A stretch of DNA of 64,000 bases from an uncultured Clostridia bacterium (GTDB lineage: Bacteria; Bacillota; Clostridia; Lachnospirales; Cellulosilyticaceae), in the NCBI GenBank assembly GCA_937921505.1, contig CAKZUB010000010.1:137357-201356 (forward strand), in the 5' to 3' direction. The translations under genes were made by a program, and so were the position numbers. How positions within the stretch are numbered: position 1 is the first letter of the stretch; each line of letters opens with the position of its first letter. Shown piece after piece: positions 42,744-50,094 of the stretch. A model generated the notes under the pieces. It was not told where the DNA came from. It was given only the letters and a program-made list of their open reading frames with translations, and ran no database searches.

Positions 42744-43796
42744 ATGAAGCAAGATATATTATTGTTATTTGGAGGATGTTCATCAGAACATGAAGTATCC
42801 CTCAAATCGGTAACTACAATCATAAATAACATTGATAAAACCAAATACGAAGTACATTTAGTTGGTATTACTAAAGAAGGTAGATGGTTGTTATATAAAG
42901 GAAATGATTTTAACATTGCAACAAATAATTGGGTGATAAGTGGTATTCCTGCTATATTAAGCCCAGATGCTACGCACAAAGGACTCTGTATTCTTAGAGA
43001 GGGAGGACAAGAACCGATCTTTGTAAATATAGATGTTGTATTTCCAGTTCTACATGGTAAAAATGGAGAAGACGGCACGATACAAGGCCTATGTAAACTG
43101 GCACAAATACCCTATGTTGGGTGTGGTGTTTTAGCGTCTTCAGTAGCTATGGATAAAGCTTTTACTAAAATAGTTGTAGAGGCAAAAGGGATCCCACAGG
43201 CTAAGTTTGTTGTGATTAAAAAAAGAGAGCTTGAAGATATTAATAAAGTTGTAGAGAAAATAGAACAAGCTCTTCCGTATCCATACTTTATCAAACCGCC
43301 TAATGCAGGGTCTTCTGTGGGTGTTTCAAAAGCAAAAAATAAAGAAGAGCTTATAGCTGGTTTATATGAAGCTATTAAGCATGATTCAAAAATATTAGTA
43401 GAAGAAACCATTGTCGGGCGAGAAGTAGAAGTAGCCGTCCTTGGCAATGAAGAGATAGAAGTATCAGGAGTTGGTGAAATTATTGCAGCTGCAGAGTTTT
43501 ATGACTTTGATGCTAAATATAATAATGCAGACTCTAAAACAGTATTAGATGCAGATTTAGCACCAGCTATAAAAGAAAAAGTCAGAGAGTATGCAAGAGT
43601 TGTTTATGATGCAATAGAAGCCAAAGGATTATCTAGAGTAGACTTTTTTGTTAAAGAAGATGGAAATGTTATATTTAATGAAATCAACACCTTGCCAGGT
43701 TTTACATCTATTAGCATGTATCCTATGCTATTTGACGCAGCAGGTATTCCACTTCAAGAGCTTATCACAAAATTAATAGAACTTGCCGCATTATAA
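42744..43796 (+). CDS. ddl: D-alanine-D-alanine ligase
   Basis: ATP-grasp enzyme making the D-Ala-D-Ala end of peptidoglycan precursors. It has LFGGCSSEHEVSLKSV at the N-terminus, VVFPVLHGKNGEDGTIQG, PYFIKPPNAGSSVGVSKAKN, and RVDFFVKEDGNVIFNEINTLPGFT with the metal ligands. Length 350 fits. AGGAGG precedes the ATG. murI starts 11 bases after the stop, forming a small cell-wall precursor operon. Confidence 0.95.
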   Translation: MKQDILLLFGGCSSEHEVSLKSVTTIINNIDKTKYEVHLVGITKEGRWLLYKGNDFNIATNNWVISGIPAILSPDATHKGLCILREGGQEPIFVNIDVVFPVLHGKNGEDGTIQGLCKLAQIPYVGCGVLASSVAMDKAFTKIVVEAKGIPQAKFVVIKKRELEDINKVVEKIEQALPYPYFIKPPNAGSSVGVSKAKNKEELIAGLYEAIKHDSKILVEETIVGREVEVAVLGNEEIEVSGVGEIIAAAEFYDFDAKYNNADSKTVLDADLAPAIKEKVREYARVVYDAIEAKGLSRVDFFVKEDGNVIFNEINTLPGFTSISMYPMLFDAAGIPLQELITKLIELAAL

Positions 43797-43806
43797 GGAG
43801 AAGCAT

Positions 43807-44613
43807 ATGGATTCTAGACCAATAGGAATATTTGATTCGGGAGTTGGTGGGCTTACTGTAGTAAAAGAGGTTATGAATAGTCTTGCAGGAGAATCCATCG
43901 TCTATTTTGGAGATACTGCAAGGGTTCCTTACGGGAGTAAGTCAAAACAAACAGTAACCAAGTTTTCTGCCCAAATTATAAGATTCCTTCTCACACAAGA
44001 TGTAAAAGCTATTATTATAGCATGCAATACTGTTAGCTCAAACAGTATAGAAGAATTAAGAGAAATTTTTCCTAACATACCGATTGTAGAAGTGGTAGGG
44101 CCTGGAGTACACATGGCACTGCATACAACAAAAACAGGGATAATAGGCGTAGTGGGGACTCATGCAACAATAGAAAGTAATAAATATCCAGAACTATTAC
44201 TTGCTAAAGACAGTGCTTTAAAAGTATATGGTAAAGCCTGTCCTCTTTTTGTGCCACTAGTCGAAGATGGCTGGGCTGAGCGTGATGTGGCGTATCAAGT
44301 TGTAAAAGAGTATCTAAGGCCGCTTCTTGAGAAAAATATAGATTCTCTTATACTAGGCTGTACACATTATCCAATGCTGACGAGTACTATCAAAAAAGTA
44401 GTAGGAGATCAGATAGAGCTTATAAATCCGGCAGAAGAAGCTGCAAGACAGATGGGAGATATTTTGAGCAAAAATGATATGACATCAGATGATTATGACC
44501 CAGAATATAAATTTTATGTCAGTGATTCAGAAGAAAGATTTAAAGAAATGGCTCAAATATTTTTAAATAAACCCATAGAACATATAGCAACAGTTCCGAT
44601 AGAGGAATATTAA
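43807..44613 (+). CDS. murI: glutamate racemase
   Basis: Cofactor-independent racemase supplying D-glutamate for peptidoglycan. It has PIGIFDSGVGGLTV, FGDTARVPYGSKS, and the two catalytic cysteines in IIACNTVSSN (Cys73) and LILGCTHYPML (about 184). ATG 43807 follows AAGGAG; an upstream TTG overlapping ddl is rejected. 268 residues is normal. Confidence 0.95.
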   Translation: MDSRPIGIFDSGVGGLTVVKEVMNSLAGESIVYFGDTARVPYGSKSKQTVTKFSAQIIRFLLTQDVKAIIIACNTVSSNSIEELREIFPNIPIVEVVGPGVHMALHTTKTGIIGVVGTHATIESNKYPELLLAKDSALKVYGKACPLFVPLVEDGWAERDVAYQVVKEYLRPLLEKNIDSLILGCTHYPMLTSTIKKVVGDQIELINPAEEAARQMGDILSKNDMTSDDYDPEYKFYVSDSEERFKEMAQIFLNKPIEHIATVPIEEY

Positions 44614-44644
44614 TCGGATATAATGAAAAACATAATAAGACTTA

Positions 44645-44670
44645 GGGTAGGTTTTGTACCTACCTTTTTA
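44645..44670 (+). terminator. terminator after murI
   Basis: GGTAGGT and ACCTACC form a seven-bp stem with a five-base loop, followed by five T residues. Confidence 0.75.
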
Positions 44671-44706
44671 TTTTGATCTGGCAAAGAGACACTAGGAGTG
44701 GGATAA

Positions 44707-45105
44707 ATGAAAGATGTCAACATTAAAGTATATGATAAACAAACGTATGAAACGCATGATGATACCAAAGAAACTGAATTTCAAGGGCAATTAGCCTTTA
44801 GAAATGACAGTGTTTATATTACTTATAAAGATGATGAAATGAGTGTTACCACTATCATTAAAACAAAAAAAGGTGTAGTCTCAGTTAAAAGATTAGGCGC
44901 CCTAAAAGGCAACTTAGAATTTGATACTGAAAGGACGCATACCACTATCTATTACACGCCTTACGGTGAAATGGAAATACAGATCATTACTAAAAAGTGT
45001 GAAGTATATATTTTGGAAAAAGGTATAAAAATATATATTGACTATAAAATTTTAATGCAAGGAAAGCCCATAAGTGATAATATATATATGATTGTTGCAA
45101 ACTGA
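44707..45105 (+). CDS. DUF1934 beta-barrel protein
   Basis: A 132-residue cytoplasmic protein of the DUF1934 (YwiB-like, calycin-type) family: alternating strands with YITYKDDE, TIIKTKKGVVSVKRLG and YYTPYGEMEIQI. AGGAG precedes the ATG. The family often sits near peptidoglycan and tRNA-synthetase genes; its biochemical function is not known. Confidence 0.85.
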   Translation: MKDVNIKVYDKQTYETHDDTKETEFQGQLAFRNDSVYITYKDDEMSVTTIIKTKKGVVSVKRLGALKGNLEFDTERTHTTIYYTPYGEMEIQIITKKCEVYILEKGIKIYIDYKILMQGKPISDNIYMIVAN

Positions 45106-45146
45106 TAAAAGAGTGAAATATACAGATAAGTCAAGGGGGACATGTT

Positions 45147-46019
45147 ATGAGTACTATTAAAAAAGCGATAATACCAGCAGCAGGCTTAGGGACGAGATTT
45201 TTACCAGCAACCAAGGCGCAACCCAAAGAAATGTTACCGATAGTGGATAAACCAACTATTCAATATATAGTAGAAGAAGCAGTAGCATCAGGTATACAAG
45301 ATATTATTATTGTTACAGGACGCACAAAAAAAGCCATTGAAGACCATTTTGATAAATCAGTAGAGCTCGAGATGGAGCTTGAAAAAAAGCAAGATAAAGA
45401 ACTCTTGGAGATAGCAAGATCTGTTTCTCAAATAGCTAATATCTATTACATAAGACAAAAAGAGCCAAAGGGACTCGGACACGCTGTTCTTACTGCCAAA
45501 ACCTTTATAGGAGATGAGCCTTTTGCGGTGCTCTTAGGAGATGATGTCATTGACTCAGAAAAACCGGCACTTAAACAAATGATTGAGGTGTATGAAAAAT
45601 ACAATGCATCTATACTAGGCGTTCAAACTGTAGATCCAAAAGACGTTAGTAAATATGGTATTGTAGATGGGACTTTAGTAGAAGATAAAGTCTACAAAGT
45701 AAATGACATGGTTGAAAAACCACCAGTTGGGACGGCGCCTTCAAATGTAGCAGTGCTTGGCAGATATATTATTACACCAGCTGTTTTTAAATACTTAGAA
45801 AAACAAGAAATAGGAGCGGGCGGAGAAATTCAGCTTACAGATGCTCTTAATAAACTTGCAAAAGAAGAACCGATGTATGCGTATGACTTTATAGGTAAAC
45901 GCTATGATGTGGGTAACAAAATGGGGTTTTTACAAGCAACAGTAGAATTTGCACTTAAGCGAGACGAACTAAGAGAAGAATTTAAGCAATATCTAAAGGG
46001 CATTACCGAAACCTTTTAA
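45147..46019 (+). CDS. galU: UTP-glucose-1-phosphate uridylyltransferase
   Basis: Makes UDP-glucose from UTP and glucose 1-phosphate. The nucleotidyltransferase signature is [20 protein letters not shown]. Also present are [18 protein letters not shown] and the metal/sugar-binding [15 protein letters not shown] near the C-terminus. 290 residues is typical. It could feed surface polysaccharide synthesis and links to the glucose 1-phosphate made by glgP. A repeat-rich region starts two bases after the stop. Confidence 0.95.
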   Translation: MSTIKKAIIPAAGLGTRFLPATKAQPKEMLPIVDKPTIQYIVEEAVASGIQDIIIVTGRTKKAIEDHFDKSVELEMELEKKQDKELLEIARSVSQIANIYYIRQKEPKGLGHAVLTAKTFIGDEPFAVLLGDDVIDSEKPALKQMIEVYEKYNASILGVQTVDPKDVSKYGIVDGTLVEDKVYKVNDMVEKPPVGTAPSNVAVLGRYIITPAVFKYLEKQEIGAGGEIQLTDALNKLAKEEPMYAYDFIGKRYDVGNKMGFLQATVEFALKRDELREEFKQYLKGITETF

Positions 46020-46034
46020 GGGGGACGTTTTAAG

Positions 46035-46177
46035 GGGGACGGTTCTCCAAAGTTGAGGGTGAGATAAATCTACACCCTCAACTTTGGAGAACCGTCCCTC
46101 AGCCTTTACCTTGCCCAAACCCCCAAAATGGAGAACCGTCCCTCACTACCAGACACCCAAAATGGGGAACCGTCCCC
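46035..46177. repeat. cluster of four 16-mer repeats, including an inverted pair (copies 18-21)
   Basis: Arms 46036-46061 and 46073-46098 are 26-bp perfect complements with an 11-base loop; their inner part is AGTTGAGGGTG. Further minus-oriented copies lie at 46129-46142 and 46163-46177, both after CCCAAAA. A partial GGGGACG at 46021 touches the galU stop. Confidence 0.95.
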
Positions 46178-46293
46178 AATTACCCTCCAGATTTTTCAAT
46201 TTTTCTTCGAAAAATCCCAAAAAGTTCTAAATGAATTGGTAAATTAAGCCGATATTCTTTATAAGGATAAAAATATTAAGGAGGACAGATATC

Positions 46294-48036
46294 GTGAAGA
46301 GATTATATAAAATTGCAGGCATCATCTGTTTATCATTAAGCGTAGGCATCACTACTTTTGCAAATTTATCTCCGTATCTTAATGGAGAGGAGTATAGAGA
46401 CATACTCAGTGACAACTTTAGTGAAGACCAAGGGATTGTTATAGAGAACAATCCACACCTAGGATACATTGTATATCGCAATAGTAATGGAAGGAATGTT
46501 ACAAAAAACTACTACAGAGAAGAAATAGCAGTAGAAAAGCAACCCTACTACGAAGCAGAAGACAGACTAGGCTACCTAGATGAACTCTTTCCAAACTTCA
46601 GATTTGATCCAAGAGACACTACAATCGACTCTATAGCAGCTGGAGATTGTATTTATATTAGAACCAATAAAGAAGACTACGTTACCTACATAAGTGCCTA
46701 CAACGACTACGTTATGCGCTATGGCAAGGTCAACAGCTTTACTTTCAATACAGCACAAACAGCAAATCTTTTATTAGAAGATGAAAATGGACGCTTATAT
46801 TCCTATGACGTTGGGCTTAATATCCCCGTGACAAAAGGTGGAAAGCTTTATACGATAAGTGCAATTAAACCAGGAGACTGGGTTAAAGTACTTGTAGCTC
46901 AAAAAATACTAGGAGAAGGTATTGTTGAAGAAGAACTCCAAGAAATAGTTATAGATAATGATACAAGAACGATATCCAATATCTACAGAGGACAAGTAGC
47001 AGGTATTAATACCTTCAAAAAACTTCTTAACCTCAAAGACACACGCACATTTGTTAAAACAGGATGGAGCGCTTATACAAACCTTGCGTCTATAAGCATA
47101 GATCCTAAAAAAGCAGAGTCTTACTTAATAGGTAATCCAGTTTCCGTAGACTACATTACCAGATATTTAAGAAATGGGGACAACTACGTCTATGTAGCCG
47201 CCGAAAACTATATGGGCAAAGAAAATGCTATCAAGTTAAACTTTCAAAGCAAACTCCAAAGAACACTTCCAGCGACAACGGTCACCTATGTATCACCGGG
47301 AGTTATGAGGCTTCTTTCTGGAGAAACCATCTACATTGCAAAAGATGCCATTATAGTCAGAGACAAAAGACTTATAGAACCTCATAACATTATGGTTGGA
47401 GATGTGATGCAGGCTGTTATAACGGGAGAAAATAAATTAGCAGCAGCACAGATTACGTCTGCTATGACAACAGGCTCGCTAGAAATTTTAAGAGGACGTA
47501 TTAAGAAAATAAATGACCGTGAAGAATTTGAAGTTGAAAGCTTCTCTAAATTAGAAGGCAACACATGGTACTTCCACCCAACACCACGCACCTTCTCCAT
47601 TGATCGTCAAACCAAATTCTATACCGAAGCAGGATTTGTAGCAGGGGAAATAGAAGATTTCTTAAGCTACGGCGAAAACTCTAGGGTTGGAGAAGTCTAT
47701 ACTGCAGTGACAATTGGTGAAAAAGCCTACGCGGTTATAGATATGCCTTATGCAAGAGAATCACTAAAAGGCGAAGTCTATGAAGTTGATGGCGAAAGCG
47801 TAAAAGTAAAAGATGTCTACTATTACCATACAAGTCAAAAGAAATGGCTTGAATACAGCCGAAAAAATACAGGGGCAACACTTACTGTTACACCAAATAC
47901 AGTAATTATCAAAAATGGTAAAGTGATACCTCCATCAAGGTTAGAAAAAGGTGACAAGATTAAAGCCATGCTTGAACTCAACTTAAAAGATACAGATGGG
48001 ACGACAGACGGTTACATCATCATAGTAGAAGGATAG
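46294..48036 (+). CDS. exported protein of unknown function
   Basis: A 580-residue protein starting at GTG 46294, eight bases after AAGGAGGA. It has a signal peptide (residues 1-23, ending TTFA). The mature part is almost all beta-rich, with recurring phrases of the type GD-x-V (AAGDCIYI, KPGDWVKVLV, MVGDVMQAVI, EKGDKIKAML) that suggest several small barrel-like or S1/OB-like modules. No SLH, catalytic motif or named family recognised. It lies 10 bases upstream of an SLH protein, probably as a co-exported partner. Confidence 0.7.
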   Translation: MKRLYKIAGIICLSLSVGITTFANLSPYLNGEEYRDILSDNFSEDQGIVIENNPHLGYIVYRNSNGRNVTKNYYREEIAVEKQPYYEAEDRLGYLDELFPNFRFDPRDTTIDSIAAGDCIYIRTNKEDYVTYISAYNDYVMRYGKVNSFTFNTAQTANLLLEDENGRLYSYDVGLNIPVTKGGKLYTISAIKPGDWVKVLVAQKILGEGIVEEELQEIVIDNDTRTISNIYRGQVAGINTFKKLLNLKDTRTFVKTGWSAYTNLASISIDPKKAESYLIGNPVSVDYITRYLRNGDNYVYVAAENYMGKENAIKLNFQSKLQRTLPATTVTYVSPGVMRLLSGETIYIAKDAIIVRDKRLIEPHNIMVGDVMQAVITGENKLAAAQITSAMTTGSLEILRGRIKKINDREEFEVESFSKLEGNTWYFHPTPRTFSIDRQTKFYTEAGFVAGEIEDFLSYGENSRVGEVYTAVTIGEKAYAVIDMPYARESLKGEVYEVDGESVKVKDVYYYHTSQKKWLEYSRKNTGATLTVTPNTVIIKNGKVIPPSRLEKGDKIKAMLELNLKDTDGTTDGYIIIVEG

Positions 48037-48046
48037 GAGGCTTGAA

Positions 48047-49579
48047 ATGAAAAAAATACTTATTATGGGCATAACTTTTATACTAGCGATGAGTTCACTC
48101 AGTGCTTTAGAGGGTGAAATGGGGTATTTTGGCGGCATTAGTACAGGGATAAAGATTCCTACTATTACCGAACTTTCACAAGCTAAGAAAGCAAGTGCGA
48201 CGACAAGACACACATTACCCTACAAAGAAAATGTTTATCTATCAGGGAAGCCGGAACTAGTAGAAGGAACTATAGAAATTAGGCCTGGAAAAGGATTAGA
48301 TAAAACAAAAGGAAGCGGCAAGTATAACGAAGTTTATACTATTAAAGCACAAAATGCAGAAGGAACAGCTAAAGTAACAAGAAATATTACATTTGAAACA
48401 CAATACATCTATGAAGCTTCAAGAAAACAAACCACAAAAATCTCAAGAGCCACAAAATGGACTGAAATAATCGTTGTCGGAGGGCAAACTTACCAGCTCG
48501 ATTCAAAGCAATCTAGTTATACAAAAAGTATTTTAGAAGACTATACTCCTGGAGTAACTTACTATAGAGGAGATATTCAGTATGACGCTGTATATAATCA
48601 GGTAGCCGCTCAAGATGGTGCCTCTATTACAGTTTCCATAGATGGGCCTATATATGGCTACGAACAAGCCTTTGCTAAAACAGAGACTCAAAGAAGAAAT
48701 ATTGCCATTGATCTTGGAGATACCCAGTACTACATAGAAGAAACGCCCACTTTTACAGTACATAAAGACATACAGTACGGTGCAAACGAACCAGATGCGT
48801 TTAGCCTTGCGGGCAACTACAAAGAACTCATAAGAAGTGAAGGGGTGCTTGCCTATAATGTCATAGTTGGGAGTCCAGAGCTTTACGATGACGAACTAAT
48901 AGGTACAGCTCAGGTAGCAAATTCACCAATACTCGAACAGCTTTCTATTCCAAACTTAACTAGAATAAAGGGGCACCCAGCAGAAAGCGACATCAAGAAA
49001 ATGTACAGCATGAAGATCTTTACAGAACCTGCAGCACGTTTTTCGGTTAACCAAGCGGTAACAAGACAAGAGTACGTAGAAATGCTTGTTCGTGCGCTGC
49101 AAATGCCACTTCCAGATCCACCGAAGAAGACAAATTCTGCCTTTGGAGCAGTTGGGGCTAACACCCAAAATGGAGAACCGTCCCCGTTTGTAGATGTTAA
49201 ATCAACTGATGCTTTTTATCCTTATGCGATGGCAGCTTATAATGCGGGACTCATTGGTGGGGGAACGCTTAATATTAAAAGGGCCCTCACAAGAGAAGAA
49301 ATGTATGTGCTTAATATGAGAGCCGTAGGTCTTGAAAGACTAGGCATAGGCACTATGGGGATCTATACGCCGTTTATAGACGATGCACACATAGCAGACT
49401 CAGCTAAGAGTTCTATCTATGCGGCGAGTAAACTAGGTATTATTACGCCAAGTAACGGCTATGTATTTCCAAAGAAAACCGTAACTAAAGCCGAATGTGC
49501 CGCTCTACTAGGTCAATTCATTGACTACCTAAGGTATGATCTTCAAAAAGATTATAATGAAAAAATGCTTATGAATTAG
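48047..49579 (+). CDS. SLH-domain surface protein with repeat-encoded linker
   Basis: A 510-residue exported protein. The signal peptide covers residues 1-20. A beta-rich region without a recognised family follows (about 25-300). SLH domains fill the C-terminal 200 residues (SDIKKMYSMKIF, VTRQEYVEMLVRAL; FVDVKSTDAFYPYAMAAYNA, LTREEMYVLNMRAV; FIDDAHIADSAKSSIYAASK, VTKAECAALLGQFI). Between the first and second SLH unit the linker TQNGEPSPF is encoded by a 16-mer repeat copy read in frame. AGGAGG precedes the ATG. Confidence 0.88.
   Translation: MKKILIMGITFILAMSSLSALEGEMGYFGGISTGIKIPTITELSQAKKASATTRHTLPYKENVYLSGKPELVEGTIEIRPGKGLDKTKGSGKYNEVYTIKAQNAEGTAKVTRNITFETQYIYEASRKQTTKISRATKWTEIIVVGGQTYQLDSKQSSYTKSILEDYTPGVTYYRGDIQYDAVYNQVAAQDGASITVSIDGPIYGYEQAFAKTETQRRNIAIDLGDTQYYIEETPTFTVHKDIQYGANEPDAFSLAGNYKELIRSEGVLAYNVIVGSPELYDDELIGTAQVANSPILEQLSIPNLTRIKGHPAESDIKKMYSMKIFTEPAARFSVNQAVTRQEYVEMLVRALQMPLPDPPKKTNSAFGAVGANTQNGEPSPFVDVKSTDAFYPYAMAAYNAGLIGGGTLNIKRALTREEMYVLNMRAVGLERLGIGTMGIYTPFIDDAHIADSAKSSIYAASKLGIITPSNGYVFPKKTVTKAECAALLGQFIDYLRYDLQKDYNEKMLMN
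49171..49185 (-). repeat. 16-mer repeat inside the SLH gene (copy 22)
   Basis: TGGAGAACCGTCCCC with the flank ACACCCAAAA, as in copies 17 and 21. It is translated as NGEPSP. Confidence 0.95.
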
Positions 49580-49718
49580 GGAATTATCTGATATAAAGAA
49601 ATAGAGTTCTTTCAAAACTTTACTAGACAGCATAGTTACTGTGTGTATAAAAAATGCTTTTTACACATAATAAGAAGTGATATAATATTTTTATGGTCTT
49701 GAAATGAGGAGTGAAGCT

Positions 49719-49979
49719 ATGGAAGATAAGGCATTTGAATTAATAAGCAAGATGTATGCTGATATGACACAAAGAATGGACACTATTCAAAAAGAGGTGC
49801 AGGATGGGTTCATAAAACTAGAAGATAAAACAGATACTAGGTTCACAGCTCTTTTTGATGGATATAAACAATCTTATGAAAAACTCACGACTTTAGAAAA
49901 CAAGGTCGATGAACTGAGTTCGAAAATTCAAAAACAGGATGTAGAAATAAGAGTAATAAGAAATACAGCTGCTAACTAA
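49719..49979 (+). CDS. small coiled-coil protein
   Basis: An 86-residue, highly charged protein predicted to be one coiled coil (FELISKMYADMTQRMDTIQ, LTTLENKVDELSSKIQKQD). ATG 49719 follows GAGGAGTG. Similar short proteins with a DGYKQ segment are common in Clostridia, but I know no function for them. The perfect palindrome at 50034-50087 with seven T residues follows 54 bases later and probably terminates it. Confidence 0.7.
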   Translation: MEDKAFELISKMYADMTQRMDTIQKEVQDGFIKLEDKTDTRFTALFDGYKQSYEKLTTLENKVDELSSKIQKQDVEIRVIRNTAAN

Positions 49980-50032
49980 TACAAATACCAAAGTGGGTGT
50001 CTCGTCATAATGAGGCACCCACTCTTATAATC

Positions 50033-50094
50033 GGGGACGGTTCTCCAAATTTGATGTTTGCAAACATCAAATTTGGAGAACCGTCCCTTTTTTT
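50033..50094 (+). terminator. perfect repeat palindrome acting as a terminator (copies 23 and 24)
   Basis: Bases 50034-50060 and 50061-50087 are exact reverse complements with no loop base between them (54 bp). Each half holds a repeat core. Seven T residues follow at 50088-50094, giving a rho-independent terminator shape for the 49719 gene. The last T residues overlap the stop codon of the convergent deacetylase gene. Confidence 0.85.
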
